Source of the DNA: Candidatus Aquidulcis sp.
Lineage (GTDB): Bacteria > Chloroflexota > Anaerolineae > Anaerolineales > E44-bin32
Direction of reading: 5' to 3'
Assembly: GCA_020723365.1 (NCBI GenBank)
Contig: DYJB01000010.1
Span: 1-15,487, forward strand
Length of the DNA: 15,487 nt
Part shown: in pieces, positions 6,892 through 12,727 of the stretch
Layout of the letters: every line of letters starts with the position of its first letter
How positions within the stretch are numbered: position 1 is the stretch's first letter
Translations under genes and position numbers: made by a program
The notes under the pieces: generated by a model
Database searches by the model: none
What the model saw: only the letters and a program-made list of their open reading frames with translations
Told to the model about the DNA's origin: nothing

Positions 6892-7370
6892 AGACCCTGG
6901 AGCACGGCGGCTACCTGCGCGGCATCGATCGACCCAACGCTGCGCCAGACCTCCTGCCCCTGGCCATCGAGGAGCACGAAGGTGGGCGTGACGCGGAAGG
7001 CGAAGCGCGCCAGCCAGGGTCGCGCCGCCGGATCCTGCACGTTCACCCGCACCACGCTTAGTTCGCCAGCATACTGGCGCTCGATCCCGTCCACGACGGG
7101 ACTGGCCGCAATGCAGGCCAGTCAATAGGGGCTCTGCAGCTCGATCAGCACCGGGGTCCCCGAACCGATCGACGCCTGCAGTTCCGCCTCGGCATTCGAG
7201 GCGCCTGGGGTGGGGCGGACGGCGGCGTAGGCGGCGGCCAACCCGAGGACGACCCCGGCGAGCGCCAGCCACTGCCGCGCCGGGGCGCGGCGCAGCGTCA
7301 GCACAAGGGCGACGACCCCGGCGCCGCCGATGGCCAGCCACAGGAACGAGTACTGGTTGATGATCGACAC
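6888..7370 (-). CDS. Membrane-anchored thioredoxin-like selenoprotein (UxxC), UGA at 7122-7124 read as Sec
   Basis: Read through one in-frame UGA, this is a 160-residue protein. It has two hydrophobic N-terminal helices (about 8-26 and 34-50), then a thioredoxin-fold domain, probably outside the membrane. The domain shows TPVLIELQSPY, then UGA-Leu-Ala-Cys (Sec83 to Cys86), a helix, the strand SVVRVNV, and VTPTFVLLD with the cis-Pro at 129. The UGA falls exactly on the first cysteine of CxxC and the fold continues in frame without loss, which argues against a nonsense mutation. A SECIS-like hairpin lies downstream. The GTG at 7370 follows an extended -10 box by 25 bases. ATGA overlap with the methyltransferase shows the whole frame is translated. 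It is probably a thiol-disulfide reductase or peroxide-handling protein; the partner is unknown. Alternatives are a sequencing error (TGC to TGA) or a pseudogene. Standard gene callers would give a truncated membrane protein plus a fragment from 7094. Confidence 0.82.
7086..7123 (-). promoter_or_regulatory. Bacterial SECIS-like element downstream of the UGA codon
   Basis: Two adjacent perfect hairpins lie at and after the UGA on the minus strand. The first is GACUGGCC (7123-7116), an eight-base loop, then GGCCAGUC (7107-7100); it includes the GA of the stop codon. The second is CCCGUC (7100-7095), loop GUG (7094-7092), then GACGGG (7091-7086). The second has a six-pair stem, a loop starting with G, and 27 bases between the UGA and the loop. 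That fits the published bacterial SECIS model (loop guanosine, 16-37 bases spacing). The sequence also encodes the helix after UxxC, so coding constraint contributes. SelB binding is inferred. Confidence 0.65.
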
Positions 7371-7395
7371 CCACGCTGTCCCGCCGGTGCGAGGG

Positions 7396-7405
7396 ATTCT
7401 AGCAT
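7396..7405 (-). promoter_or_regulatory. Extended -10 promoter for the selenoprotein-methyltransferase-metalloenzyme operon
   Basis: On the minus strand TGC-TAGAAT forms an extended -10 element ending 25 bases before the GTG start at 7370. No good -35 hexamer is seen 16-18 bases upstream, which is tolerable for extended -10 promoters. It supports the GTG start over longer open frames. Confidence 0.5.
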
Positions 7406-7662
7406 GGGGGTAACAGATCCCTGAAGCTCTACTCCCGAATGCCAAGGGCAAGGGAGTGCGTGCGAGCGCCTGCACCCGAGTGGGGGAGGCGGCGCCCCTC
7501 GCCCCACCGTGACCGCAGAAACCGCGGCGCTTGCCCCGACCCCCCGCCAGCTGGAAGGGGCCATCACCGGGTCGGTCTTCCTTCCACCACTCGTGGCCCT
7601 CTCGATCCGTCCGGATGTTGGCCTGCGGCGCCGCAGCCGCCTGGGCGGGGACCGAAAACCAG
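7406..7662. other. Intergenic stretch without a credible gene
   Basis: Together with flanking signals, the 338-base gap between the selenoprotein start and the DUF2202 stop has open frames only as Pro/Arg/Gly-rich shadows with no ribosome site or domain. It holds a 14-base perfect palindrome, CTGCGGCGCCGCAG, at 7623-7636. I see no RNA gene or repeat family here. Confidence 0.6.
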
Positions 7663-7691
7663 GCGGCGGTCCCGTCATCCTGGACCGCCGC
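7663..7691 (-). terminator. Intrinsic terminator of the DUF2202 gene
   Basis: Seventeen bases after the DUF2202 stop, GCGGCGGTCC and GGACCGCCGC form a perfect ten-pair stem around a nine-base loop. On the minus strand it is followed by CTGGTTTTCGG, a short T-rich tail. Position, stem and tail fit a rho-independent terminator. Confidence 0.65.
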
Positions 7692-7708
7692 TGGCTTGTG
7701 CAGTCCGC

Positions 7709-8359
7709 CTACCGCGCCCGGCCGCGCCCGCGGCCGCGCATGGCCCCTGGCGTCCCGGCCCCGGGCGCCGACAGAATCTGGTCGTACTCGTCGGCGGTCA
7801 TCAACTGCGGCGCGTACTCCTCGCCTGTCAGGCGCTCGATCTGACCGGAGAAGACGCGCAGGTGCTGGCCCGACGCCTGAAGCAGCCGGCCGTAGGCGGT
7901 GACAAGGTCAGCCTGATCGGTCTGCGCCATGCGCTGCTGCAGGTCGAGGATGTCGGTTTCCTCAACCAGGGCGGCCACGCGGAGCGCCTCCTCCTGGGAG
8001 GCCCGGGCGCGGGCAAGCAGGTCGTCGTAGAGCGCCTGCAGCGTCGGATCGAGGAACTCGCCGGCCAGCTTGCCGGCCGCCGGGTCCTTCAGCCCGTAGG
8101 CATCCAGGAGCTCCAGCACGACCTGCATGTGCTGGCTCTCGCTGCGAGCGATGTTGGCGAACACCGGCAGACCGTACAGGTCGTACAGTTCTGTGTACAA
8201 ATCATGCGCCAGCTTCTCTTCCTCGCGCATGAAGGCCAGGCCGTCGGCTTCGCTGACGGATAGCTCCGCAGCCGGCGATGGGAGCGGGGCGTAGGCCGTC
8301 AGCATCCCGCCAACCGCCAGGGCGGACAGGACCAACCAGAGGGATCGCGGCTTTCTCAT
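7709..8359 (-). CDS. Exported DUF2202 ferritin-like domain protein
   Basis: This is a 216-residue exported protein. Residues 1 to about 30 form a signal peptide (basic MRKPRS, hydrophobic LWLVLSALAVGGML, then small residues). The remainder matches DUF2202, a ferritin-like four-helix family. Helix one carries REEEKLAHDLY (Glu46-48, His52). Helix two carries IARSESQHM with Glu74 and His77 in the ExxH arrangement of di-metal sites. Later come FLDPTLQALYDDL and a VEETDILDL helix. The molecular role of DUF2202 is not established; metal-dependent redox chemistry is a family-level inference. The C-terminus is an odd basic tail, RGRGRGRAR. I start at the ATG at 8359, which opens directly into the signal peptide and follows AAGGTGG; an in-frame upstream start at 8395 would bury the signal peptide. 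The gene appears monocistronic, with its own terminator. Confidence 0.85.
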   Translation of the reverse strand: MRKPRSLWLVLSALAVGGMLTAYAPLPSPAAELSVSEADGLAFMREEEKLAHDLYTELYDLYGLPVFANIARSESQHMQVVLELLDAYGLKDPAAGKLAGEFLDPTLQALYDDLLARARASQEEALRVAALVEETDILDLQQRMAQTDQADLVTAYGRLLQASGQHLRVFSGQIERLTGEEYAPQLMTADEYDQILSAPGAGTPGAMRGRGRGRAR

Positions 8360-8569
8360 TTCCAATTCCACCTTTCCGGGCAGCCGCTCGGCCACCCACC
8401 TGCACGATAACCGGTGCGTGTGCAGAAGGTGTGTACGCGGACCGAAGGAGTCCCGAATCTCTCCACCCTGACCGGTTGGGCCTGCGCGGGCAGCCTCGGC
8501 CGCAGTCCTCGGCAGCCCGCTGCGGCTGCGGCAGGACCGTCCGCCTCTCCACCCTCGGGGGCCACTTCT
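8360..8569. other. Divergent intergenic region between the DUF2202 and EF-G genes
   Basis: Apart from the EF-G promoter just beyond its right end, this 210-base stretch holds no credible gene. The promoter of the DUF2202 gene must lie here, but I find no convincing pair of boxes; a weak candidate -10 (TTATCG, minus strand) lies near 8410. Confidence 0.5.
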
Positions 8570-8598
8570 TTGACAAGTCCCCCCTCCTCCTTTAGAAT
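8570..8598 (+). promoter_or_regulatory. Near-consensus sigma-70 promoter for the EF-G paralogue
   Basis: A perfect TTGACA (8570-8575) is followed after exactly 17 bases by TAGAAT (8593-8598), five of six to consensus. Transcription should begin near 8605, giving a leader of about 39 bases. A GGGAGG ribosome site at 8626-8631 sits twelve bases before the ATG. It is the strongest promoter in the window. Confidence 0.85.
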
Positions 8599-8643
8599 CC
8601 TCCGTCTACAGGCAGCACATCCCTCGGGAGGTTCCCCCGTCTC

Positions 8644-10719
8644 ATGAAAGACTATGCCACCGATGCCATCCGCAACGTCGCTCTCGTCTCGCACGGCGGC
8701 GGCGGAAAGACCTCGCTTGGCGAGGCGCTGCTGTTCCATACCGGTGCCATCAACCGGATGGGGAAGATCGAGGAAGGCAACACCGTCTCCGATTTCGAGG
8801 ACGAGGAGATCCGCCGCAGGCTGTCGCTTTCCACGTCGGTGCTGGCCCTCGAGTACAAGGACCACAAGGTCAACTTGCTCGACACCCCCGGCTACACCGA
8901 CTTCATCGGGGAGGTCATCTCCGCCTTGCGCGCCTCGGACGCTGCCGTCCTGCTGGTCGACTCGGTCGCCGGGGTTGAGGTGGGCACCGAGCTGGACTGG
9001 GGCTACTGCGAGACATTCGCCCTGCCGCGCTTCGTGGCCATCAGCAAGATGGACCGCGAGAACGCCAGCTTCGAACGCGCCCTGGCCTCGGTGCGTGAGC
9101 TCTCGCCGGACGTACGCTTCATCCCCGTGCAGTTGCCCATGGGCGAGAAGCACGATTTCAAGGGGGTCATCGATCTGTTCAGCATGCAGGCCCGGCCGGC
9201 GGAAGGCAAGACGACCGCCCCCATCCCGGCCGAGTTCCAGGAGGCTGCCGGCGAGGCGCGCGTGGCGGTGATCGAGGCGGCCGCCGAAGGCGATGACAGC
9301 CTGCTCGAGAAGTATCTGGGCGGCGAGGAGCTGACGGCCGAGGAGATCGCCCGCGGCTTCCGCCAGGCGGTGCTGGCCGGGAAACTGGTCCCGGTCTTCG
9401 CCGTCGCCGGCACGGCCGGCATCGGAACCGTGCCGCTGCTCGACGCCATCCTGTCGCTCTTCCCGTCGCCGGCCGAACGGCCGGCGGTGACGGCCGCCGG
9501 CAAGGCGGGCGACGAATCGCTCACCGCCTCCGACCAGGGGCCGCTGGCGGCCTACGTTTGGAAGACGACCGCCGATCCGTTCGTGGGCAAGCAGACCTAC
9601 CTGCGCGTGTACTCCGGCAGCCTGAGCTCCGACAGCCGAGCCTGGAATCAGAGCAAGGGCCACGAGGAACGGCTGGGCACGCTGCACGTGATGCGCGGCA
9701 AGGAACACATCGCCGTCAAGACGCTGCATGCCGGCGACATCGGCACGGTGGCCAAGATGGGCGCCACGGGCACCGGCGACACGCTGTGCGACAAAGACCA
9801 CCCCCTGACGCTGCCCACACCGGCCTACCCCAACGCGCTCTACATGGTGGCCGTCAACCCCAAGACGCAGGCCGACTCTCCCAAGATGGGCAGCACTCTC
9901 TCCCGGCTGTGCGAGGAGGACCCCACCCTCTCTTGGCGGCAGGAGCCGAGCACCAACCAGACGATCCTGCACGGCATGGGGGACCAGCATGTCGACGTCG
10001 CCATCCGCCGCGCTGAGGCCAAGTTCCAGGTGGGGCTGACAACCGAGGCGCCCAGGGTCCCCTACCGCGAGACGATCACGCGCCAGGGCAAGGCCATGCA
10101 CCGCCACAAGAAGCAGACCGGCGGCGCCGGGCAGTTCGCCGAAGTGCACCTGGAGGTCGAGCCGCTGCCGGAGGCGGACTTCGAGTTCGTCAACGCCGTC
10201 TTCGGCGGCCACATCTCGCAGAGCTTCATGCCGGCGATCGAGAAGGGCGTGCGCGGCGTGATGAAGAGCGGCGCGCTGGCGGGCTTCCCGGTCGAGAACG
10301 TCAGGGTGTCCGTCGTCGACGGCAAGGAACACCCGGTCGACTCCAAGGCGGTGGCCTTCGAGGTCGCCGGCCGGGAGGCCTTCAAGCTCGCGGTTCGGGA
10401 TGCCGGGGCCGTGCTGCTCGAGCCGATCATGAACGTCCGCATCACCGTGCCGGAAGCCAGCATGGGCGACGTGCTCGGCGATCTCAACACACGGCGGGCA
10501 CGCGTGCAGGGGATGGACACCGAGCGCGGCCGGTCGATCGTCACCGCCATGGTGCCGCAGGCCGAGATGCTGCGCTACACGAGTGAGCTCCGGTCGATTA
10601 CGGGCGGGCGCGGCGTCTTCAGCGTGAGCCTCGATCACTACGAGACGGTGCCGCCGCATGTCGCCGAGCAGATCATCGCCGCACGCCAGAAGGAAGTCAG
10701 CAAGGAAGAGCCGGACTAG
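8644..10719 (+). CDS. fusA: Elongation factor G paralogue (EF-G2-like), divergent G domain
   Basis: This 691-residue protein has the full five-domain layout and length of EF-G, the translocation GTPase. The P-loop is HGGGGKTS at 17-24. The G2 region reads EEIRRRLSLST where canonical EF-G has RGITI. G3 is DTPGY at 80-84, so Tyr84 replaces the catalytic histidine of DTPGH. G4 is SKMD at 134-137 in place of NKMD. Domain IV has KQTGGAGQFAEVHLEVE, and domain V has EPIMNVRITVPEASMGDVLGDLNTRRARVQGM. These changes place it with the EF-G2-like paralogues found beside canonical FusA in several phyla. Some lack strong GTPase activity, such as a Bacteroides paralogue reported to support translocation without hydrolysis. 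It is not next to rpsL, rpsG or tuf, consistent with a paralogue rather than the housekeeping gene. It has its own strong promoter and terminator. The symbol follows common database usage; fusA2 would be equally apt. Confidence 0.92.
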   Translation: MKDYATDAIRNVALVSHGGGGKTSLGEALLFHTGAINRMGKIEEGNTVSDFEDEEIRRRLSLSTSVLALEYKDHKVNLLDTPGYTDFIGEVISALRASDAAVLLVDSVAGVEVGTELDWGYCETFALPRFVAISKMDRENASFERALASVRELSPDVRFIPVQLPMGEKHDFKGVIDLFSMQARPAEGKTTAPIPAEFQEAAGEARVAVIEAAAEGDDSLLEKYLGGEELTAEEIARGFRQAVLAGKLVPVFAVAGTAGIGTVPLLDAILSLFPSPAERPAVTAAGKAGDESLTASDQGPLAAYVWKTTADPFVGKQTYLRVYSGSLSSDSRAWNQSKGHEERLGTLHVMRGKEHIAVKTLHAGDIGTVAKMGATGTGDTLCDKDHPLTLPTPAYPNALYMVAVNPKTQADSPKMGSTLSRLCEEDPTLSWRQEPSTNQTILHGMGDQHVDVAIRRAEAKFQVGLTTEAPRVPYRETITRQGKAMHRHKKQTGGAGQFAEVHLEVEPLPEADFEFVNAVFGGHISQSFMPAIEKGVRGVMKSGALAGFPVENVRVSVVDGKEHPVDSKAVAFEVAGREAFKLAVRDAGAVLLEPIMNVRITVPEASMGDVLGDLNTRRARVQGMDTERGRSIVTAMVPQAEMLRYTSELRSITGGRGVFSVSLDHYETVPPHVAEQIIAARQKEVSKEEPD

Positions 10720-10735
10720 CCGCCGACGGATTGGG

Positions 10736-10767
10736 CACGGGCCGGGCGAACCGGCCCGTGTGTTCTT
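10736..10767 (+). terminator. Intrinsic terminator after the EF-G paralogue
   Basis: CACGGGCCGG (10736-10745), loop GCGAA, and CCGGCCCGTG (10751-10760) form a perfect ten-pair GC-rich stem. It is followed by TGTTCTT. It lies 17 bases after the EF-G stop and separates that gene from the downstream small membrane protein. Confidence 0.85.
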
Positions 10768-10780
10768 AGCGGGAGCAGGG

Positions 10781-11161
10781 ATGCGCAGCACACCCATCAG
10801 CCTGATCGCCGCCACGCTGCTCGGCGCCGCCGTCGGGCTGATCCTTTCGCTGAACGGCCTGCTGGCCAGGCTCTCCGGCGCCTTCCTCGAGGGCGGCTGG
10901 CTGGGAACGATGTGGAGTGACATCCCCGCCGCCCTGCGCCTCGATCAAGGAGCGTGGGCCTTGACCGTCGTCACCCTGGGCCTGATGACGTGGGGGGCGT
11001 TCGGCGCGCTGTGGGCGCGCAGCCCCTGGGGCCGGCCCGCAACCCTGATCCTGGCGTGCCTCTCGCTGCCCTTCTTCCCGACCGTCGGCGCCCTTGCGGC
11101 CGCCATTCTGCTCCTCGTGCTTCTGCCGGCGTCGAAGGCCTGGGGAACGACGCCCTCCTGA
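10781..11161 (+). CDS. Small hypothetical integral membrane protein
   Basis: This is a 126-residue protein that I do not recognise. Three or four hydrophobic helices are visible: about residues 6-25 (ISLIAATLLGAAVGLILSL), about 57-80 (ALTVVTLGLMTWGAFGALW) and about 86-118 (a long LILACLSLPFF and ALAAAILLLVLLP pair). Short loops contain few charges. The ATG at 10781 follows a GGGAGCAGGG purine stretch, so this start is preferred over the longer frame that begins inside the EF-G gene. The DUF6504-like gene starts seven bases after its stop, so the two are probably co-transcribed. An EF-G terminator lies directly upstream. Expression must therefore come from read-through or a promoter that I do not see. 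Confidence 0.7.
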   Translation: MRSTPISLIAATLLGAAVGLILSLNGLLARLSGAFLEGGWLGTMWSDIPAALRLDQGAWALTVVTLGLMTWGAFGALWARSPWGRPATLILACLSLPFFPTVGALAAAILLLVLLPASKAWGTTPS

Positions 11162-11168
11162 GACGGGC

Positions 11169-11546
11169 ATGTCGCACTGGATCCCGCTGCACTTCATCGA
11201 TGAGGCTGTCGCCGTCGAGTTCCGCCAGGCTCCCATGCTGGAGAAGCGTCCGGACGCCCCGGCCGCCTTCGTCTGGCGGGGCAGGACCTGGCAGGTGACC
11301 GAGGTGCTCGCCACCTGGTTCGACTTCGAGCGCACGGGTCGCCAGGCGCGTAACATGGCGCCCGCCCATCAGGAAGTCGCCCGGCGGCGCGGGTCATGGG
11401 GCGTGGGACGCTACTTCTTCCGGGTGCGTATGGAGGACGGCCGGGCCTTCGACCTGTATTTCGACCGCGCCCCGGAGAAGGCCGGCGATCGCAAGGGACA
11501 CTGGTTCCTCTACCGTGAGCTGCAGCTGAGCGAAGCCCCCGCCTAG
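11169..11546 (+). CDS. DUF6504-like protein
   Basis: This is a 125-residue soluble protein. The central stretch PAAFVWRGRTWQVTEVLATWFDF matches the pattern of DUF6504 (a Phe-x-Trp-Arg-Gly-Arg strand followed by V-x-x-VL-x-x-W). This small uncharacterised domain is seen mainly in actinobacteria and chloroflexi. The rest is rich in aromatics and arginine, ending with YFFRVRMEDGRAFDLYFDRA and a WFLYREL strand. This suggests a compact beta-rich fold. No catalytic motif, signal peptide or membrane segment is seen. The ATG at 11169 has only a weak purine stretch (GAGACGGG) upstream. It lies seven bases after the small membrane protein gene and is probably translated from the same message. The family assignment is from pattern memory and function is unknown. 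Confidence 0.7.
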   Translation: MSHWIPLHFIDEAVAVEFRQAPMLEKRPDAPAAFVWRGRTWQVTEVLATWFDFERTGRQARNMAPAHQEVARRRGSWGVGRYFFRVRMEDGRAFDLYFDRAPEKAGDRKGHWFLYRELQLSEAPA

Positions 11547-11567
11547 ACCCTAGCGCGCCAGGCAAAT

Positions 11568-11588
11568 GGGAGGGTGGGGAACCCTCCC
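11568..11588. terminator. Hairpin after the DUF6504-like gene
   Basis: GGGAGGGT (11568-11575), loop GGGGA and ACCCTCCC (11581-11588) form a perfect eight-pair stem 21 bases after the stop. There is no clear T-tract. It probably acts with the next hairpin to end convergent transcription. Confidence 0.5.
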
Positions 11589-11605
11589 TCAACCCGGATC
11601 GCCAC

Positions 11606-11632
11606 GGCGGCCCGCTCATCGAGCGGGCCGCC
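11606..11632. terminator. Strong GC hairpin between convergent transcription units
   Basis: GGCGGCCCGCT (11606-11616), loop CATCG and AGCGGGCCGCC (11622-11632) form a perfect eleven-pair stem. It lies between the plus-strand DUF6504-like gene and the minus-strand lipoprotein gene, where a bidirectional terminator is expected. Flanking T-runs are poor on both strands. Confidence 0.6.
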
Positions 11633-11694
11633 TGACGTTCGCATCGTGCCCACGGGAGAGGCGGGATCGACGGGACTCGCCCCCGCGGCGGCTT

Positions 11695-12681
11695 CTACGG
11701 GACAACAAACTCCAGCGTCTTGGTGACGCAGTCGCCGCCCAGGTTGTCGCTGGTGCACAGCTTGAGCGTCAGCCTGGCATCGTGACCGTGCGGTGGGCTG
11801 GCGCCGATGGTGACGGCGATGAAGTACACCGACCCCGGCCCCATGCTGGTCGCCCCCGGCGGGCACTCATTGGCCGTGCCCAGGAAGGGCGTATTGCTGT
11901 GCAGCGGCCCGTACAGAGCGACGCTCGTGTCCAGATCCCTGATCTCGATCTGAGCCGACTCAAAGGAGGTTCCACCGTCGTTGCCCACCCAGAAGGTGGC
12001 GTATTGCAGTCCGCTGCAGGTGTGCGCGTTCTGGAAGGCCACGTCGAAGTCCGGCCCGGGTGGGAGCGACGAGATCGAGTCGATCTCCACCCAGAAGGCG
12101 ACGTTGCCGGAGGCGCCGACGCCGAACAGGACACCGCCGGCATCGCGCAGCTTCCAGTACCCCTGGTAGGTGCCGGGCGTCCCCGGCGCTTCCATCGGCA
12201 CGGAGACGTCGATCGTCGAGCCCGGCGGGACGCTGCTGCCCAGGGCGACGCTGTCCGGCGCCAGCATCTGGTCGCCGTGATCGAAGACAACGCGGTAGCT
12301 GGTCGTCCAGGTGCAGGTGCCGACGTTGCGCAGCCGCCAGGTCTTGGTGAAGGTGTCGAAGACCGGGAAGTCCGATCCGTCGGGAACGCTCACATCGGTG
12401 ACGAACTCGGCTTTGTTGCACGGCGTCGGCACGGGAGTTGAGGTCGGCGTGTTCGTCGGCGGGAGCGTCGGTGTGGGTGGGTGGAGCGTCGGTGTCAGCG
12501 GCGCCGCAGTCACGGGCATCGTCGTTGGCAGGGCGGCGGCCTGCGTTAGCTGGGCCTCGACCGTCTGGCGGATAGCGATCGCCGGCTTGTCCTCGGTGGG
12601 CTCGATGCTCAAGCCGGGCAAGTTGCAGGCCGTCAGAAGCATGCCGGCGGTCAGCACGGCTGGGGCGGTTAGGCGTCTCAT
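11695..12681 (-). CDS. Lipoprotein with NBR1-like (N_BRCA1_IG) Ig domain
   Basis: This is a 328-residue exported lipoprotein. The signal peptide ends in a lipobox, LTAC, with Cys19 as the lipidated residue. Residues about 50-88 are a Pro/Thr-rich linker made of repeated PTPT-type units. Residues about 88-200 match the NBR1-like Ig-like domain: TKTWRLRNVGTCTWTTSYRV, then the MLAP, PPGSTIDVSV and GYWKLRD strands, closing with FWVEI. The four family tryptophans are at 115, 125, 176 and 197. Residues 210-328 form a second beta-rich domain that I do not recognise, with four cysteines (219, and later in NECPPG, KLCTSDN and GGDCVT) that could form disulfides. The ATG at 12681 follows a strong GGAGGAG site. 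It is probably a surface adhesion or scaffold protein, last in the three-gene envelope operon and 46 bases after its neighbour. Confidence 0.85.
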   Translation of the reverse strand: MRRLTAPAVLTAGMLLTACNLPGLSIEPTEDKPAIAIRQTVEAQLTQAAALPTTMPVTAAPLTPTLHPPTPTLPPTNTPTSTPVPTPCNKAEFVTDVSVPDGSDFPVFDTFTKTWRLRNVGTCTWTTSYRVVFDHGDQMLAPDSVALGSSVPPGSTIDVSVPMEAPGTPGTYQGYWKLRDAGGVLFGVGASGNVAFWVEIDSISSLPPGPDFDVAFQNAHTCSGLQYATFWVGNDGGTSFESAQIEIRDLDTSVALYGPLHSNTPFLGTANECPPGATSMGPGSVYFIAVTIGASPPHGHDARLTLKLCTSDNLGGDCVTKTLEFVVP

Positions 12682-12727
12682 CTCTTCTCCTCCCACCTGG
12701 CGGCGCAGGATGCGGCATCCGCCAACT

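Noticed and set aside
7122..7124. The UGA as an ordinary nonsense mutation making a pseudogene
   Set aside because: The UGA lies exactly on the catalytic Cys codon, the second half of the fold is intact, the frame runs on to an ATGA overlap, and SECIS-like hairpins follow. Selenocysteine explains all of these; a random stop explains none. Sequencing error remains possible.
7623..7636. Perfect palindrome CTGCGGCGCCGCAG as an operator site
   Set aside because: Short GC palindromes are common in this composition. It is far from either promoter and has no second copy nearby.
7439..8263. 274-codon plus-strand frame running through the gap and the DUF2202 gene
   Set aside because: Composition and lack of motifs mark it as a shadow of DUF2202. 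Its part inside the gap is Pro/Arg-rich and has no independent support.
8356..10923. 855-codon minus-strand open frame covering the whole EF-G gene
   Set aside because: It mirrors EF-G in a GC-rich context, is rich in His/Arg/Gly/Asp with no domain, and lies opposite a clearly conserved gene. It is a shadow frame.
12424..12500. Direct repeats of GGAGCGTCGGTGT-type units as a DNA repeat element
   Set aside because: They encode the Pro/Thr-rich linker of the NBR1-like lipoprotein, where codon repetition is expected; they are not an independent element.
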